This document shows, one piece after another, positions 9,507 through 17,314 of a DNA stretch of 32,836 nucleotides. This DNA is from Equivita sp045641605. Lineage in GTDB: Bacteria; Actinomycetota; Coriobacteriia; Coriobacteriales; Eggerthellaceae. The stretch lies in NCBI GenBank assembly GCA_045641605.1, contig JAZUHG010000060.1:1-32836 (forward strand), read 5' to 3'. The notes below the pieces were generated by a model. It saw only the letters and a list, made by a program, of their open reading frames with translations. It made no database searches and was not told the DNA's origin. Made by a program: the position numbers and the translations under genes. The stretch's first letter is position 1; the number at the start of each line of letters is the position of its first letter.

Positions 9507-10637
9507 TTGATACTTAGCAATGTAAATATTTTTACACGTGAATGTCAATTTCAAAATGGTGCTGTTGAAGTTGAAGATGGCAGAATTAAACAATTAATTT
9601 TTGACGACAGCTTTGATTCGAGTAACGCCACCGATTGCAATGGCAATTATTTAATTCCGGGCTTGATTGATATTCACATTCATGGTTGTAATGGTCATGA
9701 TATTTGTGAGGGCAGCCCTGAGGCCTTCGATGCCATTACCGACTATGAAATTCAAAACGGAATTACAAGTATCTGTCCTGCTACCATGACATATCCAGAA
9801 GACACACTCATGCCTGTTATGGAGGCAGTTTCTAATTACAAAAATGAATCTGGCGCAGAAATTTTGGGAATCAATATGGAGGGTCCTTTTATTAGTAAGG
9901 AAAAAGTTGGCGCCCAAAATCCAAACTACGTTCAAGAACCAAACGAGGCTTTTGTTAAAAAATTAAACGATGCTTCCAACAATAAAATTAAATTGATCGA
10001 CATTGCTCCAGAGGTTGATGGCGCTCTCGATTTTATTAAGAAGATGTCTAAGGATTTTGTTATTTCTGTTGCACATACAAATTGCAATTATGAAACAGCA
10101 AAGCAAGCTTACAACTTGGGAGCGAAGCATTTGACTCACACATTCAATGCCATGCCTCCCATTCTGCACCGAAGTCCAGGCCCCATTTTGGCTGCTAGCG
10201 AGGCTTGTGCTAATGCAGAACTTATTTGCGATGGTCAGCATGTAAGTTATGCCTCTGTGCGACTTGCGTTTGGCTTGTTTAAAAATAGCCTTTGTTTGAT
10301 ATCTGATAGTTGTGAGGCTACCGGTCTTGAAGATGGACAATATTCTTTGGGCGGCCAAGACATCGTTAAGTTGGGAGATAAGGTTGTGCTAAAAGATGCA
10401 CAAGATACAATTGCGGCAAGCGCTACAAATTTGTTCGCTTGTTTAAAGCATGCCATTTTTGATGCTCAAATTAACAAGGAACAAGCCATTGCTGCAGCCA
10501 CAATTAACCCTGCCAAAGCAATTGGCGCAGACAGCCTTTATGGTTCCGTTGAACCAGGTAAATATGCCGATTTCTTATTACTTGATGATAAATTTGACTT
10601 AAAAGCAGTTTATAAAAAAGGAAATATAATTTGCTAA
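9507..10637 (+). CDS. nagA: N-acetylglucosamine-6-phosphate deacetylase
   Basis: Removes acetate from GlcNAc-6-phosphate, giving glucosamine-6-phosphate. The 376-residue amidohydrolase shows the metal motif HIH at H57 and H59 (DIHIHGCNG), EGPF with the metal-binding Glu, AHTN and THTFNAMPP for the other metal histidines, and the catalytic Asp in LISDSCEATG. The HxH form is the one found in two-metal enzymes such as that of Bacillus. Translation starts at TTG 9507 directly after the nagE stop, with only the weak purine run GAAGAAGAA upstream, so coupling is likely. It has no Trp codon at all. The last seven bases overlap plsY. No nagB deaminase is present in the window. Confidence 0.94.
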   Translation: MILSNVNIFTRECQFQNGAVEVEDGRIKQLIFDDSFDSSNATDCNGNYLIPGLIDIHIHGCNGHDICEGSPEAFDAITDYEIQNGITSICPATMTYPEDTLMPVMEAVSNYKNESGAEILGINMEGPFISKEKVGAQNPNYVQEPNEAFVKKLNDASNNKIKLIDIAPEVDGALDFIKKMSKDFVISVAHTNCNYETAKQAYNLGAKHLTHTFNAMPPILHRSPGPILAASEACANAELICDGQHVSYASVRLAFGLFKNSLCLISDSCEATGLEDGQYSLGGQDIVKLGDKVVLKDAQDTIAASATNLFACLKHAIFDAQINKEQAIAAATINPAKAIGADSLYGSVEPGKYADFLLLDDKFDLKAVYKKGNIIC

Positions 10638-11224
10638 TTAACTTTTACGATATTGGGATTAATGCTTGCGTAATTATTGGATCATATTTAATTGGCAGTA
10701 TCTCTCCGGCAATTTATATTTCAAAACTTAAAGGTAAAGACATCATGAAAGAGGGCAGTGGTAACGCGGGAGCCACAAATGCTTTGCGCGTTTTGGGTTG
10801 AAAGCTTGGCTTGTGTGTCTTCGGGCTTGATTTTCTCAAAGGCTTTGCCACTACATTTTTAGTCTTGATGTATTTGGGAAGTTTTGCAGGAAATTTGGCT
10901 GCTGTAAGTGTAGTTTTGGGACACGTTTATTCTGTTTATCATAAATTTAAAGCCGGCAAAGGTGTGGCTCCAAGCATTGGAGTTATGTTTGCAGTGGATT
11001 GAAGAATTGCCTTAATAGTTTTGGCTTTTGGTTTGTTGCTTGTTCTAATCACAAGAAGGGTAAGCGTTGGCTCTATCAGTGCAGCCTTCGTCTTACCATT
11101 TCTAACATGGTTTTTTTGCAAGCCATTTTTTGTATTTTCAATAATCATTGCGGCACTAATCATCTTTAACCATCGCTCAAATATAAAAAGACTGTTTAAA
11201 GGCGAAGAGAAAAAATTGTTTTAA
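10631..11224 (+). CDS. plsY: Acyl-phosphate:glycerol-3-phosphate acyltransferase
   Basis: Membrane enzyme that makes lysophosphatidic acid from acyl-phosphate. The 197-residue reading has the PlsY motifs SYLIGSISPA near the start, GSGNAGATNALR, and GHVYSVYHKFKAGKGVA, with several transmembrane helices. Two TGA codons (10799-10801 in RVLG-W-KLG and 11000-11002 in AVD-W-RIA) are read as Trp; with TGA as stop the protein would fall into three useless pieces. The TTG start at 10631 has AAAGGAA at 10617-10623 and overlaps the nagA stop. It closes the relA-nag operon, an unexpected place for a phospholipid gene. Ends in TAA. Confidence 0.93.
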
Positions 11225-11227
11225 TGT

Positions 11228-11233
11228 TATAAT
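11228..11233 (+). promoter_or_regulatory. -10 box for the DUF47 gene
   Basis: TATAAT 20 bases before the ATG at 11254, followed by an AAGGAG site. No clear -35. Confidence 0.5.
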
Positions 11234-11253
11234 TTAATCGTCAAGGAGAAACA

Positions 11254-11883
11254 ATGGCAAGAGAAAAATTTAATTACTTAAATAAGTTTCGTGAGCTAAC
11301 AAAAAAGGCTATTGAAGAGTCGGAAATCCTAATTGATATTTTCGAAAACTTCGATGGCGCCGAAAACATGCTTGAAGATATGCAAAAAGCTCATGAGATT
11401 GAGCATGCTGGCGATGATGTAAACCATGCAATTTTTAGACAAGTAGCAGCGGATTTTATCACCCCAATAGACCGCGAAGACATTTTGTCATTGGCAGGAA
11501 ACCTCGACAATGTTTTGGATGCAATTGAAGTTGCAATCCAACATATTTATATGTATGACATTCATAGCGTCCATGAAGATGCAATCGAATTTGCAAAATT
11601 GGTTAACAAAGCTTGCGTCGCATTGGATGAATGTATCGAAACTCTATATAAACTTAAGATTGGCTCTGGCAAACTTCGTGAGAAAATTGTTAAAGTCAAC
11701 GAAGTCGAAGAGGCAGCCGACATTTTATACATGGATGTTATTCGTAAGCTCTATACCCAAGACCATGACAAGCCAGTTAAAATCATGGCTTGGTCTAGGA
11801 TTTTCCACAATATGGAGGATGTCTGTGATGCGTGCGAGCACGTTACAGATGTCGTTATGTCTGTATTATTAAAAAATTCATAA
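11254..11883 (+). CDS. DUF47 / PhoU-like protein
   Basis: A 209-residue, mostly helical protein of the DUF47 family, relatives of PhoU that usually sit beside a PitA-type phosphate permease and modulate phosphate uptake. Visible marks are the E/D-rich helices, EIEHAGDDVNHAIF, FITPIDREDIL, and the C-terminal HNMEDVCDACEHVTD. These acidic motifs resemble PhoU metal-cluster sites. No phosphate transporter is present in the window, so the partner is unknown. AAGGAG precedes the ATG. Its 3' 133 bases are overlapped antisense by the pbp reading frame. One TGG; ends in TAA. Confidence 0.85.
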   Translation: MAREKFNYLNKFRELTKKAIEESEILIDIFENFDGAENMLEDMQKAHEIEHAGDDVNHAIFRQVAADFITPIDREDILSLAGNLDNVLDAIEVAIQHIYMYDIHSVHEDAIEFAKLVNKACVALDECIETLYKLKIGSGKLREKIVKVNEVEEAADILYMDVIRKLYTQDHDKPVKIMAWSRIFHNMEDVCDACEHVTDVVMSVLLKNS

Positions 11884-14030
11884 ATTACCGAAGTCGTTGG
11901 TGGCTTCGGAGGTGTTGGCGGTGTGGGGTTTGGCCCCTTACTAACCGTCAAGTAAATTCTTGAATCTTGAACACCTTGGCTCATAACAATGTTTGCAGGA
12001 ACTGTATCTGAGTATTGGTAAACAATCGCTAAGTTATATGCCGAAAGCACAGCCTTCGCTTGGTCGATTGACATTCCAACAACGTTAGGTGCCTTCGCTA
12101 GTCTTTCGTCTTCTGTCTCAATATGTAAGTTTTCTGGGGTCTTTGTATACTCTGGGCTTTCAACTTCTGGGAAGTCTACAATTTCTTCGCCGTCATGAAT
12201 TGTATCCATTATTTCTTTGAACAAAGCATTGCAAGTTACATTCGATGAAGTTGGTGTGTAGTCGCGCTTGCCAATCCAAGTTGAGCAAACAACTTTTGGT
12301 GTGTAGCCAATTAATGTATGGTCGCGCCAGTCTTCCGAAGTACCAGTTTTACCTGCTACAGGTTGCTTATTTGCAAGTTGCGCGCTGGTTGCAGTACCTT
12401 GGGTAAAAACAGTCTTTAGTGTTTTGGTTATGGCGCCAGCTACCTTTTCGTCAATGACTTGTTTGCCGTTGTCTTCGTTTTCGCTTTCGTCATAAGAATA
12501 AATTTCTTCGCCGCTTGCCGTTTCAATTCTAAGGATAGAAACAGGTTCGTGATATGTACCGCCGTTGGCTACTGTTGCGTATGCGCTAGCCATCTCTACT
12601 GGGTTGATGTCTGCAACTCCAAGAGTAAGCGTGGTTACCAAAGGAAGGTCTGCTTCTTTGATCCCAAGTTTGCGAGCCATATCAATTACGTTTTGAGTTT
12701 CAACTTTTTGTTGGAGCCTTACAAAACCAGTATTCGAAGACACAGCCGTCGCGCCTTGAATAGTTTTTACGCCATAGCTAGCGCCTCCAACATTTCTAAT
12801 TTGTACGGTACCAATGTTCATTGGACTTGTGCAATCCAGCGTGTATTTATCTGGGTCATAGCCTTGCTCAATAGCAGTTGCTAGAGTGAAAATTTTAAAT
12901 GAAGAACCAGTTGGCCGTCCTTTTGAAGTTGCAATGTTGTATTGGTGAGTTTGGTAATCATCACCACCAACCATACCTGTGATGTGGCCATTACTTGGGT
13001 CCATCGTAACGGCAACGCTTTCGGCACCCTTCTCAAGTTTTTTGTTTTGGTTTGCACAACCCAACTCGCAAGCGTCTTGATGTTTAATGTCTAGCGTTGT
13101 ATAAATTTGGAAGCCACCTTCAAAAATTTCGGCGTCCGAATAATTCTCTAAAATTTGCTCGCGAACATAACTTGTAAAGTATGGGTACTTATAATTCTCC
13201 GAAGGGTCATTCCAACTTATGTTCAACTCAACCGGAGCCTCAATTGCTTTTTGATAATCTTCGTCACTTATTACATTATCCTCATGCATCCTGCCCAATA
13301 CCAAGTTTCTGCGAACTTTGCAAGCGTCTGGGTTGTTGGTAGGTGCAAGGTATGTTGGCGATTGCGGAATGCCAACCAAAGTTGCAGCTTGAACAAGTGA
13401 AAGCTGGTCTGGCTCTAAAGAGAAATAATGTTTAGAAGCCGCTTTAATACCGTAGCATCGGTCGCCATAGTTAATAGTATTTAGGTACATGAGCAAAATT
13501 TGATCTTTGTCATAAATTGTTTCAATCTTTGTGGCAAGAATCATTTCGGAAATTTTACGCTCAAGAGTTATGGCTTGCATCTGGCTTGTAAGAATTGTGT
13601 TTCTTGTAAGTTGCATTGTGATGGTGCTACCACCTTGTGTGTTTCCTCCACTCAAAATTGATCCAGCTGCTCTGAATAAGGCAAAGAAATCAATGCCGCG
13701 GTGATAATAAAAACGTGCGTCCTCAACAGCTATTGTAGCTTTCATGACATTTGGAGAAATGTTGTCTAAGCTGGGGACAGGTTCGCGGTTTTCAATTTGA
13801 AGTTCAGCCAGGACCGTTTCGTTATCGGCAGCATAGATCTTAGAATTTTGCGCGAGATTAAAAACTTTTGAATCGTCGAAGTCGCTAAACTTCATTGATA
13901 CTTGAATTGTAAATATGACCAAGAAAACAACAGCGGTTGCAAACAATGCACCCATCAAAATTAACATAACTTTGACAAGCTTATTTATTGGGGTCTCTTC
14001 GTGTATTTTAAATTTTTGTACTAATGACAT
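11751..14030 (-). CDS. Class A penicillin-binding protein with PASTA domain
   Basis: Bifunctional peptidoglycan glycosyltransferase/transpeptidase, 759 residues. A short cytoplasmic tail and one membrane helix (about 20-43) lead into the GT51 domain: catalytic E103 in AVEDARFYYHRGID and GGSTITMQ at 133-140. The transpeptidase has SxxK at S376-K379, SxN at S431-N433 and KTGT at 561-564. A PASTA domain (about 645-700) and a proline-rich linker (about 700-711) follow. The last ~43 residues are read antisense through the 3' end of the DUF47 gene before a TAG is met; they resemble nothing and may be a run-on. The ATG overlaps the bgl stop by one base (TAATG), so it is coupled to the beta-glucoside operon. 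It resembles actinobacterial PonA-type proteins. Confidence 0.93.
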   Translation of the reverse strand: MSLVQKFKIHEETPINKLVKVMLILMGALFATAVVFLVIFTIQVSMKFSDFDDSKVFNLAQNSKIYAADNETVLAELQIENREPVPSLDNISPNVMKATIAVEDARFYYHRGIDFFALFRAAGSILSGGNTQGGSTITMQLTRNTILTSQMQAITLERKISEMILATKIETIYDKDQILLMYLNTINYGDRCYGIKAASKHYFSLEPDQLSLVQAATLVGIPQSPTYLAPTNNPDACKVRRNLVLGRMHEDNVISDEDYQKAIEAPVELNISWNDPSENYKYPYFTSYVREQILENYSDAEIFEGGFQIYTTLDIKHQDACELGCANQNKKLEKGAESVAVTMDPSNGHITGMVGGDDYQTHQYNIATSKGRPTGSSFKIFTLATAIEQGYDPDKYTLDCTSPMNIGTVQIRNVGGASYGVKTIQGATAVSSNTGFVRLQQKVETQNVIDMARKLGIKEADLPLVTTLTLGVADINPVEMASAYATVANGGTYHEPVSILRIETASGEEIYSYDESENEDNGKQVIDEKVAGAITKTLKTVFTQGTATSAQLANKQPVAGKTGTSEDWRDHTLIGYTPKVVCSTWIGKRDYTPTSSNVTCNALFKEIMDTIHDGEEIVDFPEVESPEYTKTPENLHIETEDERLAKAPNVVGMSIDQAKAVLSAYNLAIVYQYSDTVPANIVMSQGVQDSRIYLTVSKGPNPTPPTPPKPPTTSVIYEFFNNTDITTSVTCSHASQTSSILWKILDQAMILTGLSWSWV

Positions 14031-15424
14031 TAATTAAACCCATTATTTTGAGAGAGTTTGTTGTATCATTCGCCACTTTTTTTGATAGTGCGCTTCTGAG
14101 TTTTTAGGTCAAGGGACACAAGACCGTAGCGGTTTTTGTAAGCGTTGCGCCAACTTCAATTATCAATATAAGTTCATATGTGATAGCCAAAGCAATTTGC
14201 ACCCGCTTGAATGCCTTTATGCAGGCACTTTAAGTGGTCTTTTACGAAGTCGATGCGATAGTCGTCTTCGATTTTACCATCTGGGTTGCGGAAGCGTTCT
14301 TCGCCTTCGACACCCATTCCGTTTTCGGAAACATAAAAAGGAATATTCCCGTAATTTTTAATTATGTTATCGCAAATGTCGTAAAGACCTTCGGGGTAAA
14401 TTTCTCATCCGCGGTATTTGTTCATTTTTGCCATCGGCCAAGAGTAACTTTCAAAATATTTCTCTGGTAAAAACACATCGCTTTTTAATTCTTTCTTCCT
14501 TGCCTGTGCGCGTCTTGGACAATAATAGTTGATGCCCAAAAAGTCTGCGGTGTTATCGCGAATGGCTTCTAAATCTCTTTGCTCATAAGTTGGCATTACA
14601 TCGTTTTGTTTTAAGATTTCAACCAGTTCTTGAGGATATTCGCCAAGCACCGAAGGGTCCAAGAAACTTCGGTTATAGAAGAGATCTTGAATATTTGCAG
14701 CTTCCAGGTGCTTTTTGCTGTAGTTTTTAGGATAAGTTGGCGTCAAGTTTAGAATAATACCAATGGAGGAATCTTTATTGTTTTCCATCTTCCTAAATTC
14801 TTTCATAGCCAAAGCACTTGCAAGCATCTCATGGTAAGCAACTTGAATTGCACGCTTTCCATCTTTTACGCAAGGGTAGTGATAATCATTTAGGTAACCC
14901 ATCTCTGGCGTGACAACAGGCTCATTGAAAGTTGTTCAAAAATTAACTTTGCTTCCAAATTTCTCAAAGCAAGTTTTTGCATACTTTACATAATAGTTAA
15001 CAACATCACGGCTTTCCCATCCACCAATTTTTTGAGCCCACATTGGCATATCGAAGTGGTGGAGGTTCACTATTGGCAAAATTCCATTTGATATAAGCTC
15101 ATCAATTACTTTATTATAAAAGTCAACTGCTTTCTCATTTAATTTACCTGTATTATCTGGGAATATTCTGCATCATTGAAGGCTTAGTCTAAACGAATTT
15201 AGACCAACCTTTCGCATAAGCTTAATATCGTATTTATAGTTGTCATAAAAAGTAGACGTGTCCTTTGGGCCAACTTGATTAAAAAATAGCTCAGGGCTTT
15301 TCTCGTATCAATAATCTCAAATGCTTTGGCCCTTACCATCACGATTGGTTGCGCCCTCGCTTTGAGGGCCACTACTAGCAGCTCCTCATAAAAAGTTTTT
15401 AGGAAATTCGTAAGTTAGAGTCAT
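14030..15424 (-). CDS. 6-phospho-beta-glucosidase, GH1
   Basis: Hydrolyses phosphorylated beta-glucosides delivered by the neighbouring PTS. The continuous 464-residue frame needs nine TGA codons read as Trp: FL-W-GAA (residue 13), SI-W-DY-W-YE, LQ-W-CR, VNF-W-TTFNEP, RG-W-EIY, HI-W-TYIDN-W-SW and GE-W-YN. These are conserved GH1 tryptophans. Four TGG codons also occur. The acid/base is E168 in TFNEP and the nucleophile E367 in SENGMG. KNRYG near the C terminus matches the phosphate-binding motif of 6-phospho-glycosidases. ATG 15424 has AAGGAA upstream. Ends in TAA overlapping the pbp start. This gene is the strongest single proof of the altered code. Confidence 0.96.
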
Positions 15425-15433
15425 AAATTCCTT

Positions 15434-15736
15434 TTATTTAGCTAATTCGTCTGCAAATTCTAAAACAGCGCTTCCATCAACTCTACCATATAAAGTAGCT
15501 GGAATAACATCCATTGGAATTCCCAATTCGTCTGCTTTTGGCTGGATTTTTGTAGCCAAAAAACGCATCTGTGGTCCAAGAAGTAAAACGTCGCATTCTT
15601 TCATTGCTTCGTCTAATTCACCTTGGCCAACTGCCCAGATTTTGTCATCGCGACCTTCGGCCTTTGATGCATCAATCATTTTGTTAACAAGTAAACTTGT
15701 CGACATTCCCGCAGAGCATGCTAATAAAATTTTCAT
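15434..15736 (-). CDS. celA: PTS lactose/cellobiose-family EIIB
   Basis: A 100-residue cytoplasmic phosphocarrier. The phosphorylated cysteine is C7 in LLACSAGMSTS, the classic IIB-cellobiose motif, followed by LLGPQMRF in mid-domain. It passes phosphate from IIA to the sugar as the sugar crosses the IIC membrane protein encoded 11 bases upstream. ATG 15736 has AAGGAG. No IIA gene is in this cluster, so a IIA must come from elsewhere. One TGG, no TGA; ends in TAA. Confidence 0.92.
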   Translation of the reverse strand: MKILLACSAGMSTSLLVNKMIDASKAEGRDDKIWAVGQGELDEAMKECDVLLLGPQMRFLATKIQPKADELGIPMDVIPATLYGRVDGSAVLEFADELAK

Positions 15737-15747
15737 AATTACTCCTT

Positions 15748-17253
15748 TTATTTTTTCTTAGTAGTTGTCTTGCTCGACGTATTTTTCGCCGATGTTTTTG
15801 TTTTAGTTTTTGGCTTAGATTTTACTTTAGCTTTAGAGTCTAGTTCTTCAACTTTAGCTATGGCAGCCTCACCAGCGGCTTGCTTTGCTTCGCTAGCTGC
15901 AATGATTTTATTTAGAGCATTTGTTGCAATTTTGGTGCTTTCTTCTCTTCGCATTCTTTTATCAATTGTAAGCAAGAATGGCAGCCATAATAATCCGTCA
16001 ATCGCCATTTGAACTGCTTGCAGCGCTGCACCTTGTCACGAATTTGTTGCAAGAAATCCATTTAAAAAGACGGGCGTTGTTCATGGCAGCAAAACACCAG
16101 TAGTATAAGGAACAAGGCCAAATCACATGGCATAATAAGCAACAACTAAATTAACAATTGGAATAAAGATCCATGGAATAATAAATAATGGGTTGAAGAT
16201 AATTGGCATTCCAAAAATAAATGGTTCATTAACGTTAAAGATGCCAGGAGCTAGAGCAAGTTTACCTATTCCTTTGAACTGTTTTGATTTACAAAATACA
16301 ACAATTAATACTATGACAATTAATGTAGCACCGCTACCACCAAGACCAACAGTAAATACCTCCATAAATGGTTTTGTAATAATGTATGGTAGTTGATCGC
16401 CTGCATTATAGGCGTTGTAGTTTTCGAGCATTAATGTATTTCAAATTGGATCCATACATGAATTAATAATTGTTTGCCCATGAAGTCCGAAGAACCAGAA
16501 GAACTGGACAAAGAATATAGCAACAATTGCAGGTCCAATACCAGAACCCATTGCAACTAATGGTGCCTGTACGCATTCGTAAATAAATGTAAAAACATCT
16601 TCCCAAAGAGTAAAAGTGAATAAAATTCTTACTACTAAAAATACAACAAGGCAAATTGTTGCCGGAATTAAAGAAGCAAAACTTTTTGAAACTCCAGGTG
16701 GAACTTGCTCCGGCATTTTTATTTGCAGATTCTTTTTGGAAAGCCAGCAGAACAATGCCGATGCTCCAAATGATGCAAACATAGCGACAAACATTCCCTT
16801 TGCACCTAATTGATCTGTAGTAAGAGCAACTGCAGCTTTAGCAACTATATTACCAGTTAGTTCACCATCTGCATTTGCTTCCATGATGTTGCCAGACCAC
16901 CATGGGGCAAGAACCATAAATGCACATACACAAACTGCAGCTCCAAATAAGCTGTCAACTTCCTTGTATTTTGCATAGTAGTAACCAATACCAATACACA
17001 TAAATAGCGACAGCGCATTAATTGTTGCGTTACTTGCTGGCGCTAAAAGTGCTTTCCAATCTGCAGCAAGCTCGTCGCCAATTACGTAGTTTAAAAATGG
17101 AAAGTTTCCAATAATTGTTACAAGTGAACCAAAAATAATAATAGGAAAACAAATGAAAAACGCATCTCGAACAACACAAAGAAAAGTGATTGTGTTAAAC
17201 TTATCCGCAATTTTCATCATTGGTTCTTGAACTTTGTCAATTAATTTATTCAT
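15748..17253 (-). CDS. celB: PTS lactose/cellobiose-family EIIC with lysine-rich tail
   Basis: Membrane channel for a beta-glucoside such as cellobiose. 501 residues when four TGA codons (W271, W377, W391, W406) are read as Trp: MDPI-W-NT, AM-W-FGL, LLP-W-TTP and TNS-W-QGA, the last two in segments normally carrying Trp in this family. Eight or so TGG codons occur too. Motifs GLHGQ, VNEPFIFG and many helices are visible. After the membrane part (about residue 428) comes a basic Lys/Thr/Ser/Ala-rich tail ending in KKK, unusual for EIIC. GGAGG precedes ATG 17253. First gene of the operon celB-celA-bgl-pbp. Confidence 0.93.
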
Positions 17254-17296
17254 TATTCCTCCCTCATAAACACAACCTAAAATTTTACCACAACTT
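17254..17296. promoter_or_regulatory. Very short divergent control region, celB / U32 gene
   Basis: About 60 bases separate the celB ATG and the U32 start. It contains TAAAAT on the minus strand (17282-17287) as a possible celB -10, inside the palindrome TAAAATTTTA, flanked by CACAACC and CCACAAC. The U32 -10 box is 15 bases further on, so polymerases at the two promoters would compete. Operator role is inferred. Confidence 0.4.
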
Positions 17297-17301
17297 TTGT
17301 T

Positions 17302-17307
17302 TATAAT
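17302..17307 (+). promoter_or_regulatory. -10 box giving a leaderless U32 transcript
   Basis: TATAAT ends seven bases before the GTG start at 17315, so transcription would begin at or next to the start codon. There is no Shine-Dalgarno sequence. Confidence 0.6.
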
Positions 17308-17314
17308 ATGTGGC

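Noticed and set aside
11751..14030. Mollicutes origin, suggested by UGA=Trp
   Set aside because: A complete class A PBP with PASTA domain, a sortase-type surface protein, Lnt, the rpsA-coaE-uvrB neighbourhood and higher GC argue against it.
14030..15424. TGA as selenocysteine or programmed readthrough
   Set aside because: Nine TGA codons in one sugar hydrolase at conserved Trp positions cannot be selenocysteine; no SECIS-like pattern is needed and no gene uses TGA as a stop.
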